DNA of 64,000 nucleotides from Neobacillus driksii (GCF_013409995.1 NZ_JACCBX010000004.1:372001-436000), one strand, 5' to 3'. Counted from the stretch's first letter, positions 42,954 through 52,032 are shown. Notes: generated by a model from the sequence alone, not told the origin. A program made the numbers and translations.

Positions 42954-43529
42954 TTATATCATTTTTTTCGGTGCGGCTGTGATCACAAGGATAACAATAA
43001 TCGCACATACGATAAAGCTCGGGAGCATATAGGTTCCATTGTATAACAGAGAATATACAGCTGCCGGCTGACCCTCAGGTGCGTATTCGCCAAAAAACAC
43101 AATTCCTGATATCACATGTGCAAGATATCTTAGTGCACTCCCTAAAAATGTGCCGAATAACACAAATGTAACCCATTTCCTTCTATTATTATGGGAAAGA
43201 GAATCTTTCAGTTGTGAAGCAAAAATACCTGCTAGACCAACGACTGAAAAGGCAATAGCATAATCAATAATTCCTTGTAGAAGCGTATAGATTTGCGAAA
43301 AACCAAGGATGAACTGAAGTAATCCTAGTAAAAATCCAGATAAGATACCGCCTTTTATTCCCCATCGAAATGACATAATAAAAATGGGAACCATCGCAAT
43401 AGAAATTGACCCTCCTTGTGGCCATATTTTTAATGACAACAATCCCGAAACCAAATCCAATAAATAAGCAAGTGCCGAAAATACTGCTACCTCAACTAAG
43501 AATAATGTGTTATTACGCTTTTTCTCCAT
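42954..43529 (-). CDS. thiT: Thiamine ECF transporter substrate-binding subunit ThiT
   Basis: 191 aa from ATG 43529 (AGGGGGAA upstream); the open frame extends into the riboswitch terminator, so the longer form is rejected. Six membrane segments; FRWGIKGGILSGFLLGLLQF and the family pattern fit the thiamine S component (YuaJ/ThiT), which uses the shared ECF ATPases. The TPP riboswitch directly upstream confirms thiamine specificity. Confidence 0.93.
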   Translation of the reverse strand: MEKKRNNTLFLVEVAVFSALAYLLDLVSGLLSLKIWPQGGSISIAMVPIFIMSFRWGIKGGILSGFLLGLLQFILGFSQIYTLLQGIIDYAIAFSVVGLAGIFASQLKDSLSHNNRRKWVTFVLFGTFLGSALRYLAHVISGIVFFGEYAPEGQPAAVYSLLYNGTYMLPSFIVCAIIVILVITAAPKKMI

Positions 43530-43603
43530 ACATGTTCCCCCTAATTTTGTTTGTATTTTGGAGACCGTTCGATAGTTTAACTGTTTAATATGGCGCCCTA
43601 TAT

Positions 43604-43647
43604 ACAAAAAAGCAATGCAGGACATATAAGGATTGTCTGCATTGCTT
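43604..43647 (-). terminator. Riboswitch-controlled terminator of thiT
   Basis: On the minus strand AGCAATGCAG and CTGCATTGCT flank a 16-nt loop, followed by six T residues. It lies between the TPP aptamer and the thiT ribosome site, so it is the expression platform. Confidence 0.88.
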
Positions 43648-43661
43648 AAAATTTAATATTC

Positions 43662-43760
43662 GGCAAACCACATCCCTACGCTAGTGTTAACTAACAGGTT
43701 CATAGGGTCAGAACTCGAACGTTCACTCTCAGCCACCAAAAGCAGCTCCCCTTGTGGAAA
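43662..43760 (-). promoter_or_regulatory. TPP riboswitch (thi box)
   Basis: Read on the minus strand: CCACAAGGGGAGC at the 5' side, GGCTGAGAG, then GACCCTATGAACCTG and CTAGCGTAGGGA, the conserved TPP-binding segments in order, closed by TGTGG. It senses thiamine pyrophosphate and terminates thiT transcription. Confidence 0.95.
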
Positions 43761-43782
43761 TATTTAATTATGTTCATAGACG

Positions 43783-43811
43783 AATATACTATTTTTATAG
43801 GACTTTTACAA
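43783..43811 (-). promoter_or_regulatory. Promoter of the thiT leader
   Basis: On the minus strand TTGTAA (43806-43811), 17 bp, TATATT (43783-43788). Start would be about 15 bp before the aptamer. Confidence 0.6.
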
Positions 43812-43828
43812 GGATAAACTTCGATTCA

Positions 43829-43837
43829 TGTTATAAT
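43829..43837 (+). promoter_or_regulatory. Extended -10 promoter of the sensor kinase gene
   Basis: TGT-TATAAT is an extended -10 element 120 bp before the kinase start; the -35 is weak. Confidence 0.45.
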
Positions 43838-43960
43838 TAAATAAACTATCAAAATAACGGATATAAATTGAGAAAATTTACCTATTTTTAATTAAAGGAA
43901 TTTCCAGCTCTTTTCACGAATTTAATTTAATCAGTTCGGCTTGCTTAGGAGGAAACTGTG

Positions 43961-45094
43961 ATGTTATCTGAGTTACATATGGATTTAATAGATTTTTTTA
44001 ATAAGAACAAAGAGGAATTGCTTCGTGAATGGGAAAATTCCATTGTTATTTCTAAAGGAGATCCCTATAAAGAAAAAATAGGTCTAAATGGGATTGCCAT
44101 TTTTAATATAGTATTAACTATGCATACGATGACTGAAGAGGAACTCCTAGAAACGATTCAAAAGTATGCGTTAGAAATTTCCGAAGAAAGAGCCTTAGCG
44201 AATATCAACATTGGAGACTTTGTCTATAATGTTAATCTTGGCAGGAGTGTTTTATATAGTTATTTAAGTAAGTCAGGTCTGGTATGGGCCGACCTTCAAG
44301 AATCCATAAATAAGATAAATTTCTGCTTTGATAAATTTCTTTATTACGCTGTTACTCATTATACAGAAGCTAAAAACAAAATCATTGAAGAAAAAACGAT
44401 GTTTATTGATTCTACTCATCAAGACCGTTTAACCCTTCTAGGGCAAATGACATCAAGTTTTATTCATGAATTTAGAAACCCAATGACGTCGATACAAGGT
44501 TTTATTCAGCTTCTAAAGGCAGACCACCCAGAAATGAAATATCTAGATATTATCTCCAGTGAGTTGGACCAACTTAATTTCCGTATCTCACAATTTCTAC
44601 TTTTGTCAAAAAAAGAATTAATTGGAAAGGAAAAGGAACAATTTAATCAGAATAAATTAATTGATGAAGTATTAAATTTCCTATACCCAAGTATTTTAGA
44701 CGGTAAGGTCAAAATTAAAAAGGATATCGTCGATGAAATCACCCTTTTTGGATATGCAGATGAAATGAGACAAGTCTTCATTAATATTATTTTCAATGCC
44801 ATTGACGTGTTAAACCATCACAGAGTACCGAACCCAACGATTGAAATTAAATGCACTATAGATAATAATTCACATGTTGTTTTATCTATATCTAATAATG
44901 GTCCAATGATTCCTGCTGAATTAAGTAAGACCATTTTTGAGCCTTTTTTCACAACAAAAAAGCTGGGTACTGGTCTTGGCTTATTTGTATGTAAGGAAAT
45001 CATTGAAAAGCATAAAGGTGAATTAACCTGCCTTTCAACTCCAGACCTAACCGTATTTACGATTAAATTACCCCTTGCTGCGTCTCCTATATAG
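43961..45094 (+). CDS. Soluble sporulation-type sensor histidine kinase
   Basis: 377 aa from ATG 43961, with AGGAGG eight bases upstream. The N-terminal ~150 residues are helical without membrane spans, so the signal is intracellular or delivered by a protein. The HisKA phosphoacceptor box is SSFIHEFRNPMTSIQGFIQLL-like, close to the KinA-E family that feeds the Spo0F phosphorelay. The ATPase part carries NIIFNAIDVL (N box), GTGLGLFVCKEI (G2). No response regulator is adjacent, which fits an orphan phosphorelay kinase. Confidence 0.85.
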   Translation: MLSELHMDLIDFFNKNKEELLREWENSIVISKGDPYKEKIGLNGIAIFNIVLTMHTMTEEELLETIQKYALEISEERALANINIGDFVYNVNLGRSVLYSYLSKSGLVWADLQESINKINFCFDKFLYYAVTHYTEAKNKIIEEKTMFIDSTHQDRLTLLGQMTSSFIHEFRNPMTSIQGFIQLLKADHPEMKYLDIISSELDQLNFRISQFLLLSKKELIGKEKEQFNQNKLIDEVLNFLYPSILDGKVKIKKDIVDEITLFGYADEMRQVFINIIFNAIDVLNHHRVPNPTIEIKCTIDNNSHVVLSISNNGPMIPAELSKTIFEPFFTTKKLGTGLGLFVCKEIIEKHKGELTCLSTPDLTVFTIKLPLAASPI

Positions 45095-45115
45095 GAGGCC
45101 TTATTTTTATTTTTT
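45082..45115 (+). terminator. Terminator after the kinase gene
   Basis: TCTCCTATATAGGAGGC forms a short stem overlapping the stop codon, followed by a long T-rich tract (CTTATTTTTATTTTTTTA). Confidence 0.6.
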
Positions 45116-45266
45116 TATTTTTGAAAATTTATAATTTTCCGATTCATACAGACAGGACTTTTTTCATAAAATGTTTATACCAACCATTATACAAACCAGA
45201 ACGTTTGACTGTACAGTTGTAATTTACTATAATTATTTTTAAATTTAGATTACTCGAGGTGATTTG

Positions 45267-45685
45267 ATGGGGCTGTCTATCGTATCGGTGAATTAGCAGA
45301 AATTGCAATGGTCTCTAAACGCACAATTGATTATTACACATCAATTGGTTTACTAAGTGCAGAACGATCCCAATCTAATTATCGAATTTATACTGAAGAA
45401 TCCTTAAAAGACTTAAAATTTATTGAGGAATGTAAAAGTTTGCACTACCCTCTTGACGAGATTAAAAGAAAACTAGATATGAAGAAGGACAAAACAATTC
45501 GTGATTCAGAAGTGGAAAAACATGTAAATGCAGTTACACAGCAAATGCAGCAGCTGCAGAATGATTTATATGACCTAACTTCATTTATTGAAAAATTAGA
45601 TGACATGCAGAAAGAAAAATTTGCAACAAATCTAATGATGCTAAAATCAGTCTTAAAGGAATCCCTTTTGAGAATAACGAGTTGA
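45267..45685 (+). pseudogene. MerR-family regulator with frameshifted start
   Basis: The HTH begins YRIGELAEIAMVSKRTIDYY and continues as a typical ~130-aa MerR protein with a coiled-coil tail, but that frame has no ATG, GTG or TTG before the internal ATG at 45308. The only well-placed start, ATG 45267 with GAGGTGA upstream, is out of frame by one base at ATGGGGC. One more G in the G-run would give MGAVYRIGELAEIAM. Either a base is missing (mutation or sequencing error), a -1 slip on GGG restores the frame, or translation starts at 45308 without the first helix. Confidence 0.7.
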
Positions 45686-45746
45686 TTTTTTTAAATTACT
45701 AGGAGGTGACTCCTTAACTCGTATGTAACGAGCTAAGGGAACTTAT

Positions 45747-47096
45747 TTGGACATATTTAACTTGGTTTTAATAGCCATTTTAATTGCGTTAACTGCTTTT
45801 TTTGTAACTTCAGAGTTTGCTATTGTTAAAATTCGCAGTTCACGAATTGACCAGTTAATTGAGGAAGGTAATTCGAGTGCTATCTCTGCAAAAAAAGTCA
45901 TTTCAAATTTAGATGAATATCTTTCAGCTTGTCAATTAGGAATTACGATTACTGCCCTTGCTTTAGGTTGGATTGGGGAATCCACCATTGAGCATTTGCT
46001 CACTCCGCTTTTCAATGGACTAGAAATTCCTGAAGGTGTTTCCCACGTACTATCCATTGGGATTGCGTTTGCGACCATTACATTTTTACATGTTGTCGTA
46101 GGAGAACTGGCACCTAAAACACTGGCTATACAAAAAGCTGAATTGATTACTCTGGTTATGTCGCGGCCTCTAATCCTCTTTTATAAAGTGATGTATCCGT
46201 TTATTTGGTTATTAAATGGGTCTGCACGTATTGTAACGAGTATTTTTGGTCTTAAACCAGTATCTGAAAGCGAAATGGCACATACAGAGGAAGAGCTTCG
46301 AATTATCCTCTCAGAAAGCTATAAAAGTGGCGAAATTAACCAATCTGAGTTTAAGTATGTAAATAAAATTTTTGAATTTGATAACCGAATTGCCAAAGAA
46401 ATTATGGTACCAAGAACAGAAATCGTTTCATTATCAAAAGAGGATACTCTCGATACTTTTCTAGAAGTGATTCGTGAAGAAAAGTATACGAGATATCCAA
46501 TTATTGATGGTGATAAAGACCATATTATTGGTTTAGTAAATATTAAGGAAATGGTGACGGATTTAATCAGTAAAGAGACCTTGTCTACGAAAACACTTGA
46601 ACATTATACTCGTCCGATCATTAGAGTAATTGAAACGATACCAATCCATGATTTGCTTGTAAAAATGCAGAAAGATCGAATGCACATGGCTATTTTAATG
46701 GATGAATATGGCGGTACCTCTGGCCTGGTCACGGTTGAAGATATCCTTGAGGAGATTGTTGGTGAAATCCGGGATGAATTTGATTCGGATGAGATTCCAA
46801 TGATACGTAAAATTAAGGAGAACCATTATATTATAGATTCAAAAGTCTTAGTCACAGAAGTGAATGATTTGTTGGGCGTCGATATTGATGATGAAGATAT
46901 CGACACCATTGGCGGCTGGATATTAACAGAGAATTACGAGGCCAAAGAAGGAGACTCCATTCATCACGATTCCTACGCCTTTAAAATACTTGATATGGAA
47001 GAACACCATATCAAGTATATCGAGGTAACAAGGATTGTAAATGAGGAAGTTAGTACGAATAATATAGCTTTGCCTCAAACAGAAGTACTCTCTTAA
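45747..47096 (+). CDS. CNNM/CBS-domain membrane protein, HlyC/CorC family (YhdP-like)
   Basis: 449 aa from TTG 45747 (TAAGGGA upstream). DUF21/CNNM membrane domain with about four helices (residues 1-190), a CBS pair (MVPRTEIVSL to about residue 335) and a C-terminal CorC_HlyC domain. Such proteins act in magnesium or cobalt homeostasis, usually efflux; MpfA and YhdP are relatives. The MerR-type gene 60 bp upstream may control it. An unusual structured leader precedes the start. Confidence 0.88.
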   Translation: MDIFNLVLIAILIALTAFFVTSEFAIVKIRSSRIDQLIEEGNSSAISAKKVISNLDEYLSACQLGITITALALGWIGESTIEHLLTPLFNGLEIPEGVSHVLSIGIAFATITFLHVVVGELAPKTLAIQKAELITLVMSRPLILFYKVMYPFIWLLNGSARIVTSIFGLKPVSESEMAHTEEELRIILSESYKSGEINQSEFKYVNKIFEFDNRIAKEIMVPRTEIVSLSKEDTLDTFLEVIREEKYTRYPIIDGDKDHIIGLVNIKEMVTDLISKETLSTKTLEHYTRPIIRVIETIPIHDLLVKMQKDRMHMAILMDEYGGTSGLVTVEDILEEIVGEIRDEFDSDEIPMIRKIKENHYIIDSKVLVTEVNDLLGVDIDDEDIDTIGGWILTENYEAKEGDSIHHDSYAFKILDMEEHHIKYIEVTRIVNEEVSTNNIALPQTEVLS

Positions 47097-47128
47097 AAAC
47101 AGATCCCTGAGGTCTGTTTTTTTTTTTG
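47097..47128 (+). terminator. Terminator
   Basis: AACAGATC, CCTGA, GGTCTGTT and eleven T residues right after the CorC-like gene. Confidence 0.88.
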
Positions 47129-47213
47129 TAATAAAATTGTAATATTCTCCCTAAAATCCAATCACCTTCACCCTTCTAATCATATTCTAAAACTAAAGGA
47201 GGGAGAAATTACG

Positions 47214-47393
47214 ATGGAATTAATTTTCTTATTCTTAGCGGCAATACTTTCTGGATTTGTTTTAATGAGTGTAGAACTGGTATCATTTTTAAGCTTCTTA
47301 GGTCCAATTTTTGATATCGTTGGCTCATTAGCAATGATTATTTTTTCTTTAGCGTTTATCTATAAGGCGCTTAAAGCACTATTAGGTAGATAA
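47214..47393 (+). CDS. 59-residue two-helix membrane protein, unknown
   Basis: 59 aa from ATG 47214 with AAAGGAGGGAG ideally placed. Two long hydrophobic helices (residues 2-30 and 33-55) and a short basic end. A strong terminator follows 32 bp after the stop. Not recognised; placed between the CorC-like gene and a coiled-coil gene. Confidence 0.75.
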   Translation: MELIFLFLAAILSGFVLMSVELVSFLSFLGPIFDIVGSLAMIIFSLAFIYKALKALLGR

Positions 47394-47425
47394 ATTGTAA
47401 ACGATTGCAATCTTATTCAACACAT

Positions 47426-47462
47426 AAAAAAGATCAGTTTAACATATCTGATCTTTTTTTTA
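47426..47462 (+). terminator. Bidirectional terminator
   Basis: AAAAAAGATCAG, TTTAACATAT, CTGATCTTTTTTTT between the small membrane gene and the convergent coiled-coil gene. Confidence 0.85.
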
Positions 47463-47463
47463 T

Positions 47464-47799
47464 TTATCTGTTTTTTAGGATGATGATTTCTTCTTCCGCT
47501 TTGGCTAATTTAATCAAGTGTGAATCTAGGCGGCGATTAATATGCTTAATCTCCTCACCATTTCCTAAGTTATTCTCTAACTGTTTTACGACATTGCCTT
47601 GCACGTCTTCAATACGCTGCAGTGATTCTTTTATATCTGATAAGTCAATTTGATTAACCTCAACTCGGTGCTCAATTCTGTCCATTTGCTCCAACCGGGA
47701 AAGTCTATGTTCGATGTTTTCTAATGTTTTATTAAATGTATTTATTAGTGTTTTAATATCAGAAATGTTCTCCGTTAATTTATCAAGTTTTTGCTCCAT
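47464..47799 (-). CDS. Coiled-coil protein, unknown function
   Basis: 111 aa with heptad repeats throughout (ISDIKTLINTFNKTLENIEH, IEHRVEVNQIDLSDIKESLQ). No membrane span, cysteine or enzyme motif. AAGGGAGATTC precedes the ATG. Such proteins are often annotated as uncharacterised; a structural or adaptor role is the most one can say. Confidence 0.7.
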   Translation of the reverse strand: MEQKLDKLTENISDIKTLINTFNKTLENIEHRLSRLEQMDRIEHRVEVNQIDLSDIKESLQRIEDVQGNVVKQLENNLGNGEEIKHINRRLDSHLIKLAKAEEEIIILKNR

Positions 47800-47966
47800 A
47801 GTTAGAATCTCCCTTTTCGTATTAAATCCATTTTATCACCTTTAACACTTTGAATATGTTACAAATTCTAAAACATTACTAAACGGTATTTTTTAGTATC
47901 CACTTTTGATGACGTTTATTGCGGAAATATGAACATTTTTTAAATTAACCTTTATGACAGAGTTTC

Positions 47967-47984
47967 TTGTGAAAAATATCACAT
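47967..47984. promoter_or_regulatory. Rex/Fnr-like palindrome
   Basis: TTGTGAAAAATATCACAT has the form TTGTGA-N6-TCACAW, close to the Rex (redox) box and the Fnr/Crp half-site pattern. It lies about 120 bp before the HesB-like gene in a 300-bp gene-free stretch that otherwise shows only AT-rich sequence. Confidence 0.5.
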
Positions 47985-48102
47985 GCAAATCTAATAAAAA
48001 GACTTAATCTAATATCATAAGAAATGATTAACATTTCTTTTTAATTTACATTTTTTAATCTATTTATGACGATTACCATTTTGAAAAGGTTGGTGCATTT
48101 AT

Positions 48103-48399
48103 ATGTTACTTTCTATTGATGAAAAAGCTGCAAAGTGGTTTACGAATGAATTCGAGATTAATACTGTGAGAATGTATCCGCAATATGATGGTTTTGGTGA
48201 AAAACACAAGGGCTTCAGCCTCGCGTTTTCGGCAGAATCACCATCAAATATCGGCATTACCAAAGAAATAAATGGTATTAACTTCTATGTAGAAGGAAAT
48301 GATGTATGGTTTTTCGAGGATACTGAAACTTGTTTATCCTATAACGAAGAAATGAAAGAAATCCAAATAAGCTTTAAAGAAACATTTGCAATTAACTAA
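48103..48399 (+). CDS. HesB-like (YneR-type) protein
   Basis: 98 aa. Resembles the HesB/IscA-like fold as in B. subtilis YneR. It starts LLSIDEKAAKWFTNEFEI and contains GFSLAFSAESPSNIG. The three conserved cysteines of Fe-S scaffold proteins are missing; only one Cys (near residue 75) is present, so scaffold activity is doubtful. AAAGGTTGGTG precedes the ATG. Own terminator. Confidence 0.75.
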   Translation: MLLSIDEKAAKWFTNEFEINTVRMYPQYDGFGEKHKGFSLAFSAESPSNIGITKEINGINFYVEGNDVWFFEDTETCLSYNEEMKEIQISFKETFAIN

Positions 48400-48421
48400 T
48401 TCTTCTCCAATATTATTTCCT

Positions 48422-48450
48422 TAGGGCACCCATGATAAATGGCTGCCCTA
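48422..48450 (+). terminator. Terminator after the HesB-like gene
   Basis: TAGGGCA and TGCCCTA flank a loop that itself has a CCAT/ATGG pairing, followed by TTTCCTATTTT. Confidence 0.7.
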
Positions 48451-48590
48451 TTTCCTATTTTATTAGTATACTTAAATTACATGATTAAAATCAGAATAAA
48501 ATGCGATCTGCATTGGAATAATGTAAGCGCCTATATAATAAAATGTGTGAGCAGTATGGCTCCTAACCTACGTAGAGGGGGTTGGACAAT

Positions 48591-49190
48591 ATGGAACATT
48601 GGTTTACAATTATTTTTACTTTCCTTGGGACTGGGATTGGAGGATATACAGGTTACGTAATAATACAAAAATACTATAAAAAACCTGTAGATAAAACTAC
48701 AGAGTTTAAAAATGACTCACAAATTAATCTGCAAGAAGCACAAAACTATCCAATCATTGATATAACCATTGACCAGGTTCGGAAAGCTGTGAGGCAATTC
48801 TCAGATAATCTGCCAAAAGGTGTATACAGAACAATCATTGTACAAGATGATAACAGTATTGATTTTAAACAACTCGCAAATATTTTAGGCGGGGTCCCTT
48901 CTAAAAAGTTTTATATGTCTAAAGAAACCTATGATTTGTTTGAGGAAAACGAAATGAAAATACCAGTCGAAATGGACATTGTACAAAAGGCAGTAGATTT
49001 ATATGTTAATGAACAAAAGGAATATCCTATGCTGCGATTTGACCCTCAGCGAAGAGTGAACTATTACCAATTGGTTCAAGAAAAATATTTGAAATCTACT
49101 CCTGTAATACAGTTCTATATTACTGAAATGGATGGACTCATAACTCATATTCCACCTAAGAAAAAGAAAGTGGAAAACTCTTCTCAGTAA
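48591..49190 (+). CDS. Membrane-anchored protein, unknown function
   Basis: 199 aa from ATG 48591 (GAGGGGG nine bases upstream; TTG 48582 is too close to it). A single N-terminal membrane helix with glycine pairs (residues 5-25) anchors a soluble domain beginning near PIIDITIDQVRKAVRQFSDN. The soluble part recalls a DUF3939-type domain, but I am not certain. The C-terminus is a Lys cluster. Confidence 0.65.
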   Translation: MEHWFTIIFTFLGTGIGGYTGYVIIQKYYKKPVDKTTEFKNDSQINLQEAQNYPIIDITIDQVRKAVRQFSDNLPKGVYRTIIVQDDNSIDFKQLANILGGVPSKKFYMSKETYDLFEENEMKIPVEMDIVQKAVDLYVNEQKEYPMLRFDPQRRVNYYQLVQEKYLKSTPVIQFYITEMDGLITHIPPKKKKVENSSQ

Positions 49191-49211
49191 CATGAGAGGA
49201 GTTTTTTTTTG
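49176..49211 (+). terminator. Terminator overlapping the gene end
   Basis: AACTCTTCTCA, GTAACA, TGAGAGGAGTT, then nine T residues. The stop codon lies in the loop. Confidence 0.85.
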
Positions 49212-49279
49212 CTTTTTTTGATGTTATTGAGATAATATCAATAAACAACCATATTTTCGTAAAAATGAGGGATACACAG

Positions 49280-50536
49280 ATGTCGAAGAAAAAGAATAAA
49301 TCGCAGCATTTAGCGACGATTTCTCTAGCTGTTATGGGAGCAGGTTTTATTGTTACATTCCCTTTTCAGGATTCCCTTTGGGGAACAATCCTTCAGGGAG
49401 GATTTGAAGCAGGTTTGGTTGGCGGTCTTGCAGATTGGTTCGCGGTTACCGCGTTATTTCGCCACCCTCTAGGTTTACCTATACCGCATACGGCACTTTT
49501 ACCAAAAAACCGTAAGAGAATTATTGCTGCCATTATTTCAATGCTTGAAAATGATTGGCTGACGAAAGAAAGTATTAGAAAGAAAGTATCAAGCATTCCT
49601 TTTACTGAAAAACTCTTTAACTTTGCTGAGCAAGCTATCACTGGGCAGCAGGTCAGGAATGTTACGATTAAGCTAATCCAGCATTTGCTTCTTTCGGTTG
49701 ATAGTAAAAAATTAGCCCCCATTATTGAAAGCGAATTGAAAGTGAAGCTAAAAGATTTAGATGCAAGTAAGTATCTTCCTGTCATTATTGATCAACTATT
49801 AAAACGGAAATATGATGAAAAAGCACTTGATTTTGTCCTAAAGGAAATCGATGATTGGTCTAAAAAGGAAAGTACAAAGGAAAGACTTGGTAGGATGGCA
49901 GTGGATGCTCTAGAAAATATTAAAGCGGATGGTTTTATGCAATTTGCTTTAAAATCCTTTACGAATATTGTGAATGAGGAAAAATTAGGCAGTATCATTC
50001 AGGGTCTGATTCAAAAGGGTGTACAAAGCTTTGGGGATCCATTTAATCAAAATAGGCAAACGTTACTTTTTCATATAAACACAAAGCTACAAGATATTAA
50101 AACCGATGAAAACCTGGTTTTAGAAATAAATAATATAAAAGAACAAATGATATCCCACTGGCACTTAGAGGATAAAATCACTGATTTTATTGAACAACTA
50201 AAAGAAAAGGCGATTTCCCTAATTGAATTACCTGATTTTTATGAGGACTATCTCCTTCCTCATTTAACCAAGGCACTGGAGAGTTTAAAAACAGATCATG
50301 AAAAAGTAAATGCTATTGAATCTTGGATTCAGCAGCAAATTTCCATTTTTGTCGATAACAATCATTCGAAGGTTGGAAAGCTTGTGGAAGAAAACTTAGA
50401 AAAATTGGATAATAAAACTCTTATTCATATGATTGAAAACAATGTTGGAAAAGATCTTCAATGGATTCGTGTAAACGGTGCTGTCTGTGGCTTTCTTATC
50501 GGGCTTGTATTAGTGGGCTTAAAATTGATTTTTTAA
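49280..50536 (+). CDS. DUF445 family membrane protein (YheB-like)
   Basis: 418 aa from ATG 49280 with GAGGGAT upstream. Begins with a membrane helix; GGLADWFAVTALFRHPLGLP and IPHTALLPKNRKRI are the DUF445 hallmark. A long amphipathic helical middle and a C-terminal membrane helix follow (FLIGLVLVGLKLIF). DUF445 proteins such as YheB and YjiN have no settled role. It is longer than B. subtilis YheB, so orthology is not assumed. Confidence 0.85.
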   Translation: MSKKKNKSQHLATISLAVMGAGFIVTFPFQDSLWGTILQGGFEAGLVGGLADWFAVTALFRHPLGLPIPHTALLPKNRKRIIAAIISMLENDWLTKESIRKKVSSIPFTEKLFNFAEQAITGQQVRNVTIKLIQHLLLSVDSKKLAPIIESELKVKLKDLDASKYLPVIIDQLLKRKYDEKALDFVLKEIDDWSKKESTKERLGRMAVDALENIKADGFMQFALKSFTNIVNEEKLGSIIQGLIQKGVQSFGDPFNQNRQTLLFHINTKLQDIKTDENLVLEINNIKEQMISHWHLEDKITDFIEQLKEKAISLIELPDFYEDYLLPHLTKALESLKTDHEKVNAIESWIQQQISIFVDNNHSKVGKLVEENLEKLDNKTLIHMIENNVGKDLQWIRVNGAVCGFLIGLVLVGLKLIF

Positions 50537-50550
50537 AGATTAAGGTAATA

Positions 50551-50585
50551 GCTGCAGGACATTTTTCTCTGCAGCTTAATTTTTA
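50551..50585 (+). terminator. Bidirectional terminator
   Basis: GCTGCAG and CTGCAGC flank an 11-nt T-rich loop, followed by TTAATTTTT. The stop codon of the convergent permease begins right after the stem. Confidence 0.7.
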
Positions 50586-51862
50586 GGTTTCCAAAGTTGT
50601 TCAAAAAGAATTGCAAGTAATGTACCGATTAATAAACCATTTTTACCTATATGTTGAATGATATATGGTAGACCGTTAAAGATATCATCTGGTAGAAACA
50701 TAATTCCTATTCCAAATAGTAACGCTGTTCCAATAATGGTAATATTCCTGTCATTTAATGGCTGTTTTGTCAGTGAGCGAAATGCTATCCCAAACATCTC
50801 GATTAGAGTTGCCAAAAGGGCTGCACTTGCGACGGGTAATGGTAAAGAAGCCAATAAGCCAACGACACTCGGAAACAATGAAATCATTACCATAATCCCA
50901 CAAGCAAACAGAAAAGGAATAATTCGATATTGTTTTGTTAATCTTACAAAGCCAGATGTGGCTGGTAAAGGTACAACCGCAATTGTTGAGAAAACAGCAG
51001 AAAAAAGGTGAGAAACTCCACCTATACAAGTTCCCAGATTAAGCCTATTCCGAAATTGTCCTTTATTATTGGGAATTGCTTCCTCTGCAGCGGTAATGGC
51101 GGCAAATGTATTAGACATAAGTAAAAATGTAAATAAAATAGCAGTAACTGAGACACTCCCAGATATTATGGGCAAGCCCCACGGGAAAATTTCTGGTAAT
51201 TTGATGATATCTGTTGATAATATTGAGACGCTTTGATTACCTTTTCCAGAAATAAGGAATACGATCCAACCTGCCAAGATTCCTAATAAGATTGCATAAT
51301 TTTTTAACCATCCCTTTGCTTTAGATGATAGTACAATGATAAAGAAAAATGTAAAAATAGCTAGGATAAAGCTCACCACATCCATATGACCAGTGTCACT
51401 ATCCTTTAACACCATTCCCTTTAGAAAGACAGCACTCAACTGGATGGCTAAAATTAATAGAAATGTGCCTGTTACAATAGGTGAAAAGAGAAACAGGAAA
51501 TGTTGAACCCACTTTGTTATCCCTAATAGAAGTAATAATAATCCAGCAATGATTAACCCCCACTCGAGCGTTCGTAAAGTCTCTTCCAATGTCAACCCTT
51601 GCTGTGTCCCAATACTCGCGAAGATCACAAAAATACTAACCCAGGAACCAGCTGGGCCATCTACTATCGGATATTTATGACCAAACTTCCCTTGTATAAA
51701 AGAACTCAATCCTACGATAAAAAACGTTCTCTGCATTAAATCTGATATTTCTGCTACAGAGAGTTGAAATACATTTCCAATTACAATTGGCAGCGCAATT
51801 GAATTGGCTAGCAAATAGATAAACCATTGAAACACACTTAGATATTTGTTTTTAGTATTCAT
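50576..51862 (-). CDS. NCS2-family nucleobase permease
   Basis: About 428 aa, 12-14 membrane helices. The uracil/xanthine permease family is indicated by GPAGSWVSIFVIFASIG, SNTFAAITAAEEAIPNN and the QFRNRLNLG region. The substrate may be uracil, xanthine or another nucleobase. It is divergent from the PucR-type gene, an arrangement usual for purine or pyrimidine catabolism, so PucR probably controls it. Initiation signals are weak. Confidence 0.85.
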   Translation of the reverse strand: MNTKNKYLSVFQWFIYLLANSIALPIVIGNVFQLSVAEISDLMQRTFFIVGLSSFIQGKFGHKYPIVDGPAGSWVSIFVIFASIGTQQGLTLEETLRTLEWGLIIAGLLLLLLGITKWVQHFLFLFSPIVTGTFLLILAIQLSAVFLKGMVLKDSDTGHMDVVSFILAIFTFFFIIVLSSKAKGWLKNYAILLGILAGWIVFLISGKGNQSVSILSTDIIKLPEIFPWGLPIISGSVSVTAILFTFLLMSNTFAAITAAEEAIPNNKGQFRNRLNLGTCIGGVSHLFSAVFSTIAVVPLPATSGFVRLTKQYRIIPFLFACGIMVMISLFPSVVGLLASLPLPVASAALLATLIEMFGIAFRSLTKQPLNDRNITIIGTALLFGIGIMFLPDDIFNGLPYIIQHIGKNGLLIGTLLAILFEQLWKPKN

Positions 51863-52032
51863 CAATTATTCGGTAACCTTTCAAATTTCAATAATATCAA
51901 TGTCCATTATCATATTGGGATAGCACCTGACCTTCTCAATTATAAGCATAATATAATTAATTGTTAAGCTAATGAAAGGGTTCCCATACCTTATTAGCCA
52001 TCTTGCCCAAAAATCTTCTTAGTTTTTTAGGC

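Noticed and set aside
43530..43625. N-terminal extension of ThiT
   Set aside because: The extra 32 codons come from the riboswitch terminator, and ATG 43529 has the ribosome site.
48439..48660. 73-codon plus-strand frame overlapping the anchored protein gene
   Set aside because: No ribosome site, overlaps a terminator at its start and a well-supported gene in another frame at its end.
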